From NCBI GenBank assembly GCA_946544235.1, contig CAMNMC010000115.1, positions 1 through 41,517 on the forward strand: a DNA stretch of 41,517 bases, in the 5' to 3' direction. Both the position numbers and the translations under genes were made by a program. The first letter of the stretch is position 1; each line of letters begins with the position of its first letter. This stretch comes from an uncultured Lachnospiraceae bacterium. Its GTDB lineage: Bacteria > Bacillota > Clostridia > Lachnospirales > Lachnospiraceae. The notes under the pieces are model-generated. The model saw only the letters and a program-made list of their open reading frames with translations, was not told the DNA's origin and ran no database searches. Positions 9,831 through 17,753 of this stretch are shown piece by piece.

Positions 9831-9856
9831 CCATCACTATCCATCACCGGCCATCA
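9831..9856 (-). repeat. Three CCATCA repeats phased at 10 bp upstream of the pilus promoter
   Basis: CCATCA begins at 9831, 9841 and 9851, that is, once per helical turn. The array starts 22 bp upstream of the -35 box (TGATGG on the transcribed strand). The spacing fits cooperative binding of an activator on one DNA face. The regulator is not identifiable. Confidence 0.55.
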
Positions 9857-10012
9857 TAAGACCGAAATCCGGTATGTCTACAATAATTTTACAAATAAAA
9901 AACGCCCGAACAAAATAACCTGATATCCCGGTTACCTTATTCATACCGCTATGCCTGCTATACGTCTTAAACACGCAAACTCATTCTGTACTGTTCTAAA
10001 ACAGTTTTTTAT

Positions 10013-10043
10013 ACCGGAGCTGCTGAATCTCAGCAACTCCGGT
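10013..10043. repeat. Orphan 14-position hairpin with ATC triloop
   Basis: In the 470-bp gap between the pilus operon and the AIM24 gene, ACCGGAG-C-TGCTGA pairs with TCAGCA-A-CTCCGGT around a 3-nt loop, with a single C-A mismatch. No T-run follows on either strand at the expected distance, so it is not a typical terminator. A weaker hairpin (TAACC/GGTTA) and a T-run on the minus strand near 9900 might end the AIM24 transcript. The rest of the gap holds no convincing gene. Confidence 0.6.
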
Positions 10044-10107
10044 CCCAATACTTAAATACGAATCAAAGCAAGAATAAAGCAACACCCACATTATTCTTAG
10101 CATATTC

Positions 10108-10128
10108 TGTCCAACAAATGTCCAACAA
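10108..10128. repeat. Two direct repeats TGTCCAACAA at 11-bp spacing
   Basis: Exact 10-mers at 10108-10117 and 10119-10128, just downstream of the AIM24 stop codon. The function is unknown; they could be a protein-binding site or the trace of a small duplication. Confidence 0.5.
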
Positions 10129-10180
10129 CGAAGGAATATCCTAAGTCCCAAATAAGTACAGATATCCTGAATTCTTATGA

Positions 10181-10852
10181 TTATCTTGTCGGAATGAACG
10201 GCAGGATGCTTCCTGCAAGTGTTGAAACAGGCATAGACTGAATCCAAACCTTTCCCGGCCCGGTAAGAAGAGTATTGAAGAAGCCTTCACCACCGAAAAG
10301 CTTATTCTTGATACCTGCAACTGATCTTATATCGAGAGTTACTGTGTTCTCCATAGCAGCGAGATAACCTGTATCTATAACAAGCTGCTGACCAGACATA
10401 AGCTCATATTCCTTGATATAACCGTCAAGCTCAATGAAAGCTATACCATTTCCTGAAAGCTTCTGCATGATGAAGCCTTCACCACCGAAGAAGCCTGCAC
10501 CGGCCTTCTTGTTGAAATGAACAGAAAGTGTAACTCCCTCTGTAGAAGCAAGAAAAGCTGACTTCTGGGCGATAATCTCACGACCCGGTGCAATCTCAAA
10601 GGCTCTGATCTGACCAGGCAGACTTGAAGCAAATGCGATCATTCCCTGACCATGGGCTGTGTAACGGTTCTGGAACATTCCTTCACCCGAGAATGCACGT
10701 CCAAACATCTTACCTACTCCACCACCTACGGTTTCCATTGTCATATTTGGAGACATCCAGGCCATACCGCCCTTCTCAGTTATCATTGTCTCCCCACTTT
10801 CAAGCTGACAGATTACAACCGGCATCGGTGTTCCTTCAATCGAATACTGCAT
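10181..10852 (-). CDS. AIM24 / TIGR00266 family protein
   Basis: The 223-residue cytoplasmic protein starts with MQYSIEGTPMPVVICQL and carries the family pattern of Gly-rich beta repeats: AFSGEGMFQNRY, AGFFGGEGFIMQKLSG and KLFGGEGFFNTLLTGPG. These form a pseudo-threefold beta prism in known members. The family is widespread and its biochemical role is not settled; the mitochondrial AIM24 homologue affects membrane organisation. AAGGAGGT lies just ahead of the start. It is transcribed alone, with about 140 bp to ktrA. Confidence 0.9.
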   Translation of the reverse strand: MQYSIEGTPMPVVICQLESGETMITEKGGMAWMSPNMTMETVGGGVGKMFGRAFSGEGMFQNRYTAHGQGMIAFASSLPGQIRAFEIAPGREIIAQKSAFLASTEGVTLSVHFNKKAGAGFFGGEGFIMQKLSGNGIAFIELDGYIKEYELMSGQQLVIDTGYLAAMENTVTLDIRSVAGIKNKLFGGEGFFNTLLTGPGKVWIQSMPVSTLAGSILPFIPTR

Positions 10853-10995
10853 ACTAAAATACCTCCTTATGTTATATAATCGTCGATTTTAATGCATGAT
10901 ATAACCCTGCATTTTCATACTATAATCAAATAATACTATTATTCCTCAGATTATTATAATATCCCTCAGATTACTTATCAATACGATTCATTTCA

Positions 10996-11640
10996 TTATT
11001 TTATGTACTTCAGGTCGTCCTTCTCTATAATTACCAGAAGCTCGGTATCATACTCAAGCGGACGCTTAGGATCGATGAACGAACGCATCTCGCTGTGATC
11101 CTTTACTGCAACGACGTTCATTCTGTATTTGTCTCTGAGCTGAAGCTCAATAAGGTTCTTCCCTATCCACTCAGGCTTTGGCTTGATCTCAACCAGGCAG
11201 AGGTTATCATCAATATCAAAGAAATCAAGGAACGAGTCTGAGGAAAGCTTTCTCGCTATTCTGAGGCCCGTATCCTCCTCCGGAAAAATAATCCTGTCTG
11301 CTCCGACTTTCTTTAATATCTCTCCCATTCTTTCATCAGCTGCCTTGGCGATAACATGAGGAACTCCCTGTTCCTTCGAAACCATTACTGCCATTATACT
11401 TGCAGTAAGGTCTGAGCCCATTGCAACTATAACTGTATCTATCTCACCGATATTTACGCCCTTCAGGGCGTCTGCGTTTGATACATCCGCCTCAATAGCA
11501 TATGTAACGCTGCCTGATACCGCTTCCACAAGCTCAGGGTTTCTGTCTATCGCCATAACCTCTTCGCCCATATCATATAAACTCACTGCAAGCTTTTTTC
11601 CGAAGCGGCCAAGCCCAAGGACCGCAAATGTTCTTCCCAT
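10996..11640 (-). CDS. ktrA: KtrA-type RCK subunit of potassium uptake system
   Basis: This 214-residue cytoplasmic gating protein has a Rossmann nucleotide site (FAVLGLGRFGKKLA, with acidic AIDRN at strand 2) and an RCK_N domain (about 1-130). A TrkA_C domain follows (about 135-214; IGKNLIELQLRDKYRMNVVAVK). It forms the octameric ring that gates KtrB in response to ATP/ADP or NADH; in relatives the RCK_C domain binds c-di-AMP. It lies 85 bp downstream of ktrB with its own AGAGG site, so it is in the same transcription unit. Confidence 0.93.
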   Translation of the reverse strand: MGRTFAVLGLGRFGKKLAVSLYDMGEEVMAIDRNPELVEAVSGSVTYAIEADVSNADALKGVNIGEIDTVIVAMGSDLTASIMAVMVSKEQGVPHVIAKAADERMGEILKKVGADRIIFPEEDTGLRIARKLSSDSFLDFFDIDDNLCLVEIKPKPEWIGKNLIELQLRDKYRMNVVAVKDHSEMRSFIDPKRPLEYDTELLVIIEKDDLKYIK

Positions 11641-11725
11641 TTTTTTAACCTCTCTATATCAATCGTCAAATACTACCCGATGCTCTCTCATCATCTATCA
11701 ATCATATTCAATACGTTCTGATCAG

Positions 11726-13132
11726 TTATCCCACAAAGAAGTTGCCCTTCGCGTAGCTTACCTGATTCTTACCCGTGCTGTCGTAATTAAAGAAAAGCGC
11801 CATGGATATAGGTCCTATTCTTCCCAGATACATCGCCACGACTATCAGCCATTTTCCTGCCAGATTAAGCGTAGGCGTAAGCCCTCTCGAAAGACCTACC
11901 GTAGCCGTTGCACTGAACATTTCATACATTCCGTCGACCAGCGAAACCTGACTTACTGCAATAAGCAGCATAAGGAAAAAGAATGTAACCGCAAAGCTGA
12001 CCGTTATGATCGCTGTTGCCTTATGGATCAGATCAGATGTGAATCTCCTGCCAAATACAGCATTTTCCTTTCTGTTTCTGATAAATGAAACCGTATTCAG
12101 AAGCAGTGCAAAGAAGGTAATGGTCTTAACACCACCGGCTGTACCGACCGGTGAACCACCGATGAACATCAGCAGTGCTCCAAGTGTACAGGTTCCTTCT
12201 GTCAGTCCCTGCTGCGGAACCGCCGCAAAGCCTGCGGTTCTGAAGGTTACCGACTGGAAGATACTGTTCGTGATCTTATCGCCCAGGGACATATTTCCCA
12301 TGGTTTCCGGATTATCGTATTCCATACAGAAAACCATAATAGCTCCGCCAAATATAAGTATTATCGTTATCACGAGAACCAGTTTGGTATGCTCGCTGAG
12401 TCTTCCGAGCATTTTTCTGAAGGAGAAATCCTTCCTTCTCTTCTCTCGTATCGTCCTGTAAAGATCGAACCAGACAACATATCCGAGACCACCCATAATG
12501 ATCAGGAACATACTGTTGTACATCACAAGCGGATCACTCTGATATCCTATCAGGCTGTCCGGGCCGATTATATCGATTCCCGCATTACAGAAGGCTGAGA
12601 TAGCAGTAAATACGGAATACCATGCTCCTCTCACGCCTCCGAATTCAGGAATAAATTTGATCATATATATAAGTGCCCCAAACATCTCAACCGCAAAGGT
12701 ACCGAGGAACACTCCCTTAAGAAACTTCTTCAGACCGGTCAGACTGTTCAGATTAAAGGCATCGTGAAGCATGATCGACTGGAACAGTGAAAACTTTCTG
12801 TGTATCATCAGCATCAGGATTGATGTTACCGCTATGATCCCGAGACCTCCGAGCTGTATCAGACAGAGAATCACGATCTTGCCGAAGAGACTCCAATATG
12901 AAAATGTATCAACCACAACAAGTCCTGTAACGCAGGTAGATGTTGTTGATGTAAAAAATGCAGTTGTAAAGTCAGCACTTCCGCTTCCTGCCTTGGCTAT
13001 CGGCAGCATAAGAAGTATCGTTCCGACTATTATCGCCCCCAGAAAGCTGAGCGGGATCAGCTGCGAAGAGCTGAGTTTTAACCTTGCACGACTGTTCATT
13101 ATATCATTACATTCCTTGTATATTTTCATCAT
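11726..13132 (-). CDS. ktrB: KtrB/TrkH-type potassium translocation subunit
   Basis: The 468-residue membrane protein has four repeated M1-P-M2 units. The pore-loop signatures are visible in order: TSTCVTGLVVVD, SAFCNAGIDI, TFRTAGFAAV and TATVGLSRGL, with the conserved filter glycines. The length suits KtrB rather than the longer TrkH. Several ATG codons are possible: 13132 gives MMKIYKEC, while the ATG 33 bp later gives MNSRARLKL, closer to typical family starts. It takes up K+ with the KtrA ring encoded next. Confidence 0.93.
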   Translation of the reverse strand: MMKIYKECNDIMNSRARLKLSSSQLIPLSFLGAIIVGTILLMLPIAKAGSGSADFTTAFFTSTTSTCVTGLVVVDTFSYWSLFGKIVILCLIQLGGLGIIAVTSILMLMIHRKFSLFQSIMLHDAFNLNSLTGLKKFLKGVFLGTFAVEMFGALIYMIKFIPEFGGVRGAWYSVFTAISAFCNAGIDIIGPDSLIGYQSDPLVMYNSMFLIIMGGLGYVVWFDLYRTIREKRRKDFSFRKMLGRLSEHTKLVLVITIILIFGGAIMVFCMEYDNPETMGNMSLGDKITNSIFQSVTFRTAGFAAVPQQGLTEGTCTLGALLMFIGGSPVGTAGGVKTITFFALLLNTVSFIRNRKENAVFGRRFTSDLIHKATAIITVSFAVTFFFLMLLIAVSQVSLVDGMYEMFSATATVGLSRGLTPTLNLAGKWLIVVAMYLGRIGPISMALFFNYDSTGKNQVSYAKGNFFVG

Positions 13133-13196
13133 TGATGATATCCTGATTCGATCATAATCGTATCATCACCATCAATAAACGTTTTTCTATCTACTT

Positions 13197-14243
13197 TTAT
13201 ATGTTTTGGTATACTATCGTATCCCCTGCTTCGATCTTAACGTTATCTTCAGGAAGCACAAGGATATCATTTCTCAGAATGATCGCAACAGCAACATGCT
13301 GCGATTCTTCAAGCTCTCTGATGGTCATATCGATGTATTCCGAATCTTCCTCTACGATAACATTTTCCGTACTTCTCTTCCTTCCGGAGAGTCCCTTCTT
13401 CTCACTCTCCTTCTGAGCCTTGGTATACTGTTCAACGAAACCGGCAGATATGATACCTGTCGGAATAGCTACAACTCCGACGCCCAGGAAGGTAATTACA
13501 ACAGCCATCAGTCTTCCGATAAAGGTTATCGGATAAATGTCTCCGTAACCGACCGTGAAGATTGTTGCAACCGTCCACCATACGCCTGAAAGCGCATTCT
13601 TAAAGGCCTCCGGCTGAGCAGTCTGCTCCACGCTGTACATGCAGAGTGAAGAAGCAAGTATAAGTACCAGAATTATAAAAATTGATGAAAATATCTGATT
13701 CTTCTTTTCCAGAAGAACCTTCGTGATCACGCTGAACGAATCATCCTTCGCATTGATCCTGAAGAGATGGAAAATCCTGACAACCCTGAGAAGTCTGAAT
13801 ACCGCAAATCCCGACAGAAAGAAGAACGGAAGTATGGTCAGAAAATCGACTACACCATCATATGATACAAGGAATCTGAGCCTTGCCATCTTCTGTGAAA
13901 GCTTCGGATAGAGGTATTCAGCCGTCCAGATCCTGAGAATATATTCTATGCAGAAAATAATAACAGTCACATATTCGATCACCTTGAATATGGTTGAATA
14001 AACCTCAAGCTCGGTAAAGGTCTCCATGATAAGTGTCATGATATTCAGGATTATGACCACAACAATAAAGATATCAAAGATCTTGCTTGCGAAGTCACCC
14101 CTCTCACCGATCTGTATGATATCGAAAACCCTTCTCTTGCTGAGCTTTTTTGCATGCTCAGTCTCGGAAAGTATCAGACCCTTACCGTCCATTCTCTTAT
14201 TCTTATTTTTATTATCCTTACTATGATTTTTATTTCCTGACAT
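13197..14243 (-). CDS. Voltage-gated-type potassium channel with C-terminal RCK_C domain
   Basis: The 348-residue protein has a charged N-terminus (about 1-50) and six transmembrane segments. S4-like FRLLRVVRIFHLFR carries spaced Arg residues (about 147-160). The pore has the canonical filter TVGYGD (about 231-236). The cytoplasmic tail ends in a TrkA_C/RCK_C-like fold (IRELEESQHVAVAIILRNDILVLPEDNVKIEAGD). It resembles KvAP-like channels fused to a ligand-binding module, and may give K+ efflux or membrane-potential control opposite the Ktr uptake pair that follows 64 bp downstream. Confidence 0.92.
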   Translation of the reverse strand: MSGNKNHSKDNKNKNKRMDGKGLILSETEHAKKLSKRRVFDIIQIGERGDFASKIFDIFIVVVIILNIMTLIMETFTELEVYSTIFKVIEYVTVIIFCIEYILRIWTAEYLYPKLSQKMARLRFLVSYDGVVDFLTILPFFFLSGFAVFRLLRVVRIFHLFRINAKDDSFSVITKVLLEKKNQIFSSIFIILVLILASSLCMYSVEQTAQPEAFKNALSGVWWTVATIFTVGYGDIYPITFIGRLMAVVITFLGVGVVAIPTGIISAGFVEQYTKAQKESEKKGLSGRKRSTENVIVEEDSEYIDMTIRELEESQHVAVAIILRNDILVLPEDNVKIEAGDTIVYQNI

Positions 14244-14275
14244 ATTCTTTCAAATTAACAGTAAATACTACATCA

Positions 14276-14293
14276 TTATCCACATTATCCACA
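14276..14293. promoter_or_regulatory. Two contiguous perfect DnaA boxes
   Basis: TTATCCACA occurs at 14276-14284 and again at 14285-14293 with no spacer, both matching the 9-bp DnaA consensus. The pair lies 33 bp upstream of the Kv-channel start, in the AT-rich 171-bp gap after lrgB. It may link the potassium operon to DnaA, or be fortuitous. Confidence 0.5.
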
Positions 14294-14414
14294 TTTCAAT
14301 ACGCACGATTATCTAAATATTTAATACAAATGACATTAAATATATTCAAATATTCAAACCAGGCATCAAATAAGACCGTTTTGCAGGTCCATAAATATTA
14401 AAACCAAATAATTA

Positions 14415-15107
14415 TCATACCAGGTTCGAGAAAACACCCGCTGCCGCAACGGTTATTATACCCGCAACAACTATCGATAGGCTGCTCATCGCGCCCTCAA
14501 GTTCACCCAGCTCCATGGCCTTTGCAGTACCTATCGCATGTGACGAGGTTCCGAGAGCTATACCTCTTGCAATCGGATCCTTGATGCGGAAGATCTTGAA
14601 AACAAGTTCAGCGATCACATTTCCGATAACACCTGTTAGTATTATAACCGAAACCGTAACGGCAGTAAAGCCGCCGAGTTCCTCCGAAACGCCCATTCCT
14701 ATGGCTGTCGTGATTGACTTCGGAATGAAGGTTACGTACTCCTTATGATTGAAATGAAGCATCAGTGAAAAACCAAATATCGTAAAGATGCTTGTGATAA
14801 CTCCCGAACTGATTCCTATGATTATCGCCTTCCAGTTCTTCTTCAGCTTCTCAATCTGAATATAAAGAGGAATTGCCAGGCTGACTGTCGCAGGTGTCAG
14901 CAGGTAGCTTATATATTTAGCCCCATCGTAGTAGATGTCATAATCAATATCTGCCACGATCAGCACTATTATCGTGATTATTATTGAGATCAGCAGAGGG
15001 TTAAATATGCCCATCTTCGTTTTCTTCTTCATAAAAACGCCGACCCCGTAAGCCGCAAGGCTCAGCATAACACCAAAGAATACCGATTCTGTGAGGAAGT
15101 CCTTCAT
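14415..15107 (-). CDS. lrgB: LrgB/CidB family membrane protein
   Basis: The 230-residue integral membrane protein has about seven helices and the family signatures SLAIPLYIQIEKLKKNW, PKSITTAIGMGVSEELGG and GTSSHAIGTAKAMELGE. LrgB proteins act with LrgA in holin-like control of murein hydrolase activity. Members of the family also export metabolites such as pyruvate or glycolate. The ATG overlaps the lrgA stop codon by 4 bp, so the two are translationally coupled. Confidence 0.95.
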   Translation of the reverse strand: MKDFLTESVFFGVMLSLAAYGVGVFMKKKTKMGIFNPLLISIIITIIVLIVADIDYDIYYDGAKYISYLLTPATVSLAIPLYIQIEKLKKNWKAIIIGISSGVITSIFTIFGFSLMLHFNHKEYVTFIPKSITTAIGMGVSEELGGFTAVTVSVIILTGVIGNVIAELVFKIFRIKDPIARGIALGTSSHAIGTAKAMELGELEGAMSSLSIVVAGIITVAAAGVFSNLV

Positions 15108-15628
15108 GAATCCACCTCCTCATTTTTTGCCGCACCGATCATATCTTTGCTGTCAGCAATACCGGTTGTTTTTGATCTCTTGTCCGACGAAACACTGTCA
15201 GTCTCTCCGTTTTCTCCATAAGCTGCATCATCAAGAACGATTCCGTCATCCGTCTGACCTGTTGGTATTATCACCTTACCGCCCTTGGAATGTCTTACGA
15301 CCAGCTGAGTAACCACGCCTGAGATACCCATAACGATACAGGTCGATGCGACCGTAACTATCAGGTACTGAACCCAGACATTTTTGATGACGCTCCAGAC
15401 ATTGATCAGTCCCACTGCCGCCGGAATGAACATTACTGGCATAATCTCAATAAGGAACTTGCCGGTATCCTCAACTGCAGAAAGAGGGACCACCTTCGTA
15501 CAGAGCCCGATAAAAAGAAGTATTATTCCGTAAATACTTGCCGGAACAGGTAAAGGGAGAAGCGCATGCAGCGCCTCTCCCAGAAGTGATATAAATAGAA
15601 TTATTCCGAACTGTCTGAGATATTTCAT
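15104..15628 (-). CDS. lrgA: LrgA/CidA holin-like membrane protein with long cytoplasmic tail
   Basis: Four membrane helices (about 1-115) carry the CidA/LrgA pattern: FISLLGEALHALLPLPVPASIYGIILLF and FLIEIMPVMFIPAAVGL. I chose the ATG at 15628 (MKYLRQFG) because a GGGAG site precedes it; an in-frame ATG at 15652 has none. After the last helix there is an extra hydrophilic tail of about 55 residues (QTDDGIVLDD to NEEVDS), longer than typical LrgA. It is the upstream partner of lrgB. Confidence 0.93.
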   Translation of the reverse strand: MKYLRQFGIILFISLLGEALHALLPLPVPASIYGIILLFIGLCTKVVPLSAVEDTGKFLIEIMPVMFIPAAVGLINVWSVIKNVWVQYLIVTVASTCIVMGISGVVTQLVVRHSKGGKVIIPTGQTDDGIVLDDAAYGENGETDSVSSDKRSKTTGIADSKDMIGAAKNEEVDS

Positions 15629-15729
15629 ATACAGAAACTCTCCCATTCTCATGCATTATTTATTGCTGATCATCTGCCGGTCATCGTTATATATTCATAA
15701 ACCAATTATCCGGCACAGTTGCATTATTT

Positions 15730-16350
15730 TTATTTACCTGCAACTCTCTCATAATTCGCTTCCACAGCGTCCCAGTTGATTATATCAAAAAGCACCTTAA
15801 CATAATCAGCACGGAGATTCTTATATTTCAGATAATAAGCATGCTCCCAGACATCGATGGCAAGGATAGGAATATTTCCTGTTCCCTCGCTGATCGGATT
15901 GTCCTGGTTAGGTGAGTTAGAGATGAAAAGCTCACCGCTTGCATTTGTACTGAGCCATGCCCAGCCTGAACCGAACTGACCTGTTGCAAGTGCAGCTATC
16001 TTCTCCTTAAATGCATCAAAGCTTCCGAAGGTCTCATCGATCTTAGCTGCCAGCTTTCCTACAGGAACTCTGCTGCCTTCAGGACCGATGGTTGAAAAAT
16101 ACAGATTATGGTTGTAATAACCGCCGCCCTGATTCTTAATAGCCTTTCTGAGAGCCTCATCCTCGATCTTGTCAAGCGATGCGAGAAGCTCCTCGATAGG
16201 CATGTCGGCAACGCCGGCCTTCTCTGCCGCAGCATTAAGACCTGCTGTATATGCTGCATGATGCTTTCCGTGATGTGTAGCTACTGTGAGCTCATCGATA
16301 ACCGGCTCAAGTGCATTATTTGCATATGGTAACTGATACTGTGTAAACAT
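15730..16350 (-). CDS. sodA: Iron/manganese superoxide dismutase
   Basis: The 206-residue enzyme dismutates superoxide in the cytoplasm. Family motifs are intact: the metal ligands in ATHHGKHHAAY and YYNHNLYF, GSGWAWLS, and the C-terminal Asp/His ligands in IDVWEHAYYLKYKN. AGGAGGG precedes the ATG at 16350. Metal preference cannot be decided from these motifs. It is probably monocistronic and points to some oxygen exposure for a strictly fermentative host. Confidence 0.96.
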   Translation of the reverse strand: MFTQYQLPYANNALEPVIDELTVATHHGKHHAAYTAGLNAAAEKAGVADMPIEELLASLDKIEDEALRKAIKNQGGGYYNHNLYFSTIGPEGSRVPVGKLAAKIDETFGSFDAFKEKIAALATGQFGSGWAWLSTNASGELFISNSPNQDNPISEGTGNIPILAIDVWEHAYYLKYKNLRADYVKVLFDIINWDAVEANYERVAGK

Positions 16351-16450
16351 AGTGTAACCCTCCTTGTATAAATATTATCCCAAACGTATTTCCCATTAAT
16401 ACGTAAGATGCTCATACCCAAACGGATCAAATACAGATCCATAATTATCC

Positions 16451-16468
16451 GACCGGATGAATCCGGTC
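16451..16468 (-). terminator. Hairpin after purE
   Basis: GACCGGA-TGAA-TCCGGTC, a 7-bp stem starting 25 bp beyond the purE stop. The following bases are AT-rich but lack a clean T-run, so termination is only likely. Confidence 0.5.
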
Positions 16469-16492
16469 ATGTTCTCGGCATTTTATCCGGAA

Positions 16493-16981
16493 TCAACTGA
16501 ACTTTGCAATAACTTCTGCGTTTGCCTTCTCTGCAGCTTCCTCCATGGCCTTTCTGTCAGCCTTAAGTCTCTCGCGAAGCTCAGGATTGGCAACCGCCAT
16601 AATCTGAAGTGCCAGATGAGCTGCATTCTTGCCGCCATTTATTGCTACTGTTGCAACCGGAATTCCCGGTGGCATCTGCACGATGGAAAGAAGTGCGTCC
16701 ATTCCCTCAAGATTTGAGCCTGAAAGAGGTACTCCGATAACCGGAAGAACTGTCTGTGAGGCAACTACTCCCGGAAGAGCCGCTGCCATTCCGGCTGCTG
16801 CTATAACAACCTCTGTTCCGTCGTTATTAACTTCATCCATAAACTCTGACAGAGCCGCATGCGCCCTGTGGGCAGAGAGGCATCTTACCTTAACCTCTAC
16901 GCCATACTGTTTTAATATTTCCACTGCAGGTTCAACCTTCGCAAGATCGCTGGTAGAACCCATGATCACTGCTGCTTTCAT
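16493..16981 (-). CDS. purE: N5-carboxyaminoimidazole ribonucleotide mutase
   Basis: The 162-residue PurE converts N5-CAIR to CAIR in purine synthesis. Visible motifs are MGSTSDLAKVE (phosphate/nucleotide loop), CLSAHRAH (catalytic His), AAALPGVVAS, and SIVQMPPGIPVATVAI. SAHRAH replaces the commoner SAHRTP, as in one PurE subgroup. The C-terminal helix (ERLKADRKAMEEAAEKANAE) is long and charged. The other purine gene in the window, purC, lies 14 kb away, so the pathway is not one operon here. Confidence 0.95.
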   Translation of the reverse strand: MKAAVIMGSTSDLAKVEPAVEILKQYGVEVKVRCLSAHRAHAALSEFMDEVNNDGTEVVIAAAGMAAALPGVVASQTVLPVIGVPLSGSNLEGMDALLSIVQMPPGIPVATVAINGGKNAAHLALQIMAVANPELRERLKADRKAMEEAAEKANAEVIAKFS

Positions 16982-17062
16982 ATGTCTGTTCCCTTCTGTT
17001 TTGTCAATTATACGAATCGAATCATCGTGATCAATACTGATCTTCCATGATGCGGATTCATC

Positions 17063-17118
17063 TTAGAACTCGTCGTCGAAATATAATCCGCCGGAATTTA
17101 GAACTCGTCATCAAAATC
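17063..17118 (-). repeat. Out-of-frame duplication of the PH-protein 3' end
   Basis: The bases covering the last codons and stop of the PH-domain gene (17098-17118) recur at 17063-17082, with 18 of 20 bases matching. The offset is 35 bp, so the second FDDEF-stop is in a different frame from the first (it would read GGLYFDDEF). Confidence 0.75.
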
Positions 17119-17508
17119 GATATCGCCCTCAGAATCGCCGTCAAACGGACTGTCGATCATCTCATTGACACGCATTCTCTTCTTGCTTCTCATATCCTCA
17201 ACCTTATCATGGAGAAGCTCCTTGACCTCCATGGTATTCTTGATATTTTTAAGCTCAAGGTACGGATTAGACTTATCAGAAGAGGTAACGACTATGCTTC
17301 CGACACCGAAAATCTTCTGCCAGAGTGTTCTTCTGAGTGAAAGGTCTCTTACCCTGTAGAGAAGAGTCTCCTCATATCTTGTTGTGAAAAAACCCTGCTG
17401 CAGGAAAAGTCTGTCTTCCTTCAGCTTATAAACTGTAAATGATAACGGAAGTCCCAAGTGTCTCTTACGATCTCTCCAAAGAACGCCTTCTTCCTGTTTC
17501 TTAGCCAT
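17098..17508 (-). CDS. Bacterial PH-domain (bPH2-like) protein
   Basis: The 136-residue soluble protein has a core (about 12-110) resembling the bPH2/YdbS-type fold: FTVYKLKEDRLFLQQGFFTTRYEETLLYRVRDLSLRRTLWQKIFGVGSIVV. A linker and an acidic tail DGDSEGDIDFDDEF follow. It has no membrane segments, unlike YdbS/YdbT. Function is unknown; PH folds in bacteria often mediate protein contacts. AGGAGG sites precede the start. The 3' end is duplicated downstream. Confidence 0.8.
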   Translation of the reverse strand: MAKKQEEGVLWRDRKRHLGLPLSFTVYKLKEDRLFLQQGFFTTRYEETLLYRVRDLSLRRTLWQKIFGVGSIVVTSSDKSNPYLELKNIKNTMEVKELLHDKVEDMRSKKRMRVNEMIDSPFDGDSEGDIDFDDEF

Positions 17509-17698
17509 AGCTTTTCTCCTCCTTTATGTCCCCGGATACTTATAATAATCTTACATTTTATGTTCTAAACATATGCTCTGCTCCAACACTAACAATGTAC
17601 CATATTTTTCCCATAAATACTATCTTTTTTTGCGTATATAGAATACAAGCAATCTTTAAGCATATCAACCGACAAACTATCCCAAAAGCGATGCATTA

Positions 17699-17707
17699 TG
17701 ATATAAT
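17699..17707 (+). promoter_or_regulatory. Extended -10 promoter of the lipoprotein gene
   Basis: TGATATAAT is an exact extended -10 element (TGnTATAAT). No good -35 box is seen at the right distance, as expected for this class. The start codon is 46 bp downstream, with AAGGAGG in between. Confidence 0.65.
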
Positions 17708-17753
17708 GGTTATGCATGATCCCCGTTGATCATAAACAATAAGGAGGCACAAT

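Noticed and set aside
10013-10043. Intrinsic terminator of the AIM24 gene
   Set aside because: The stem is strong but no T-run follows on the minus strand; the next bases are ATAAAAAAC.
9996-10247. 83-codon minus-strand frame overlapping the AIM24 3' end
   Set aside because: It has no ribosome site, overlaps the AIM24 gene, has odd composition (many Cys, Leu, Tyr) and runs through the orphan hairpin.
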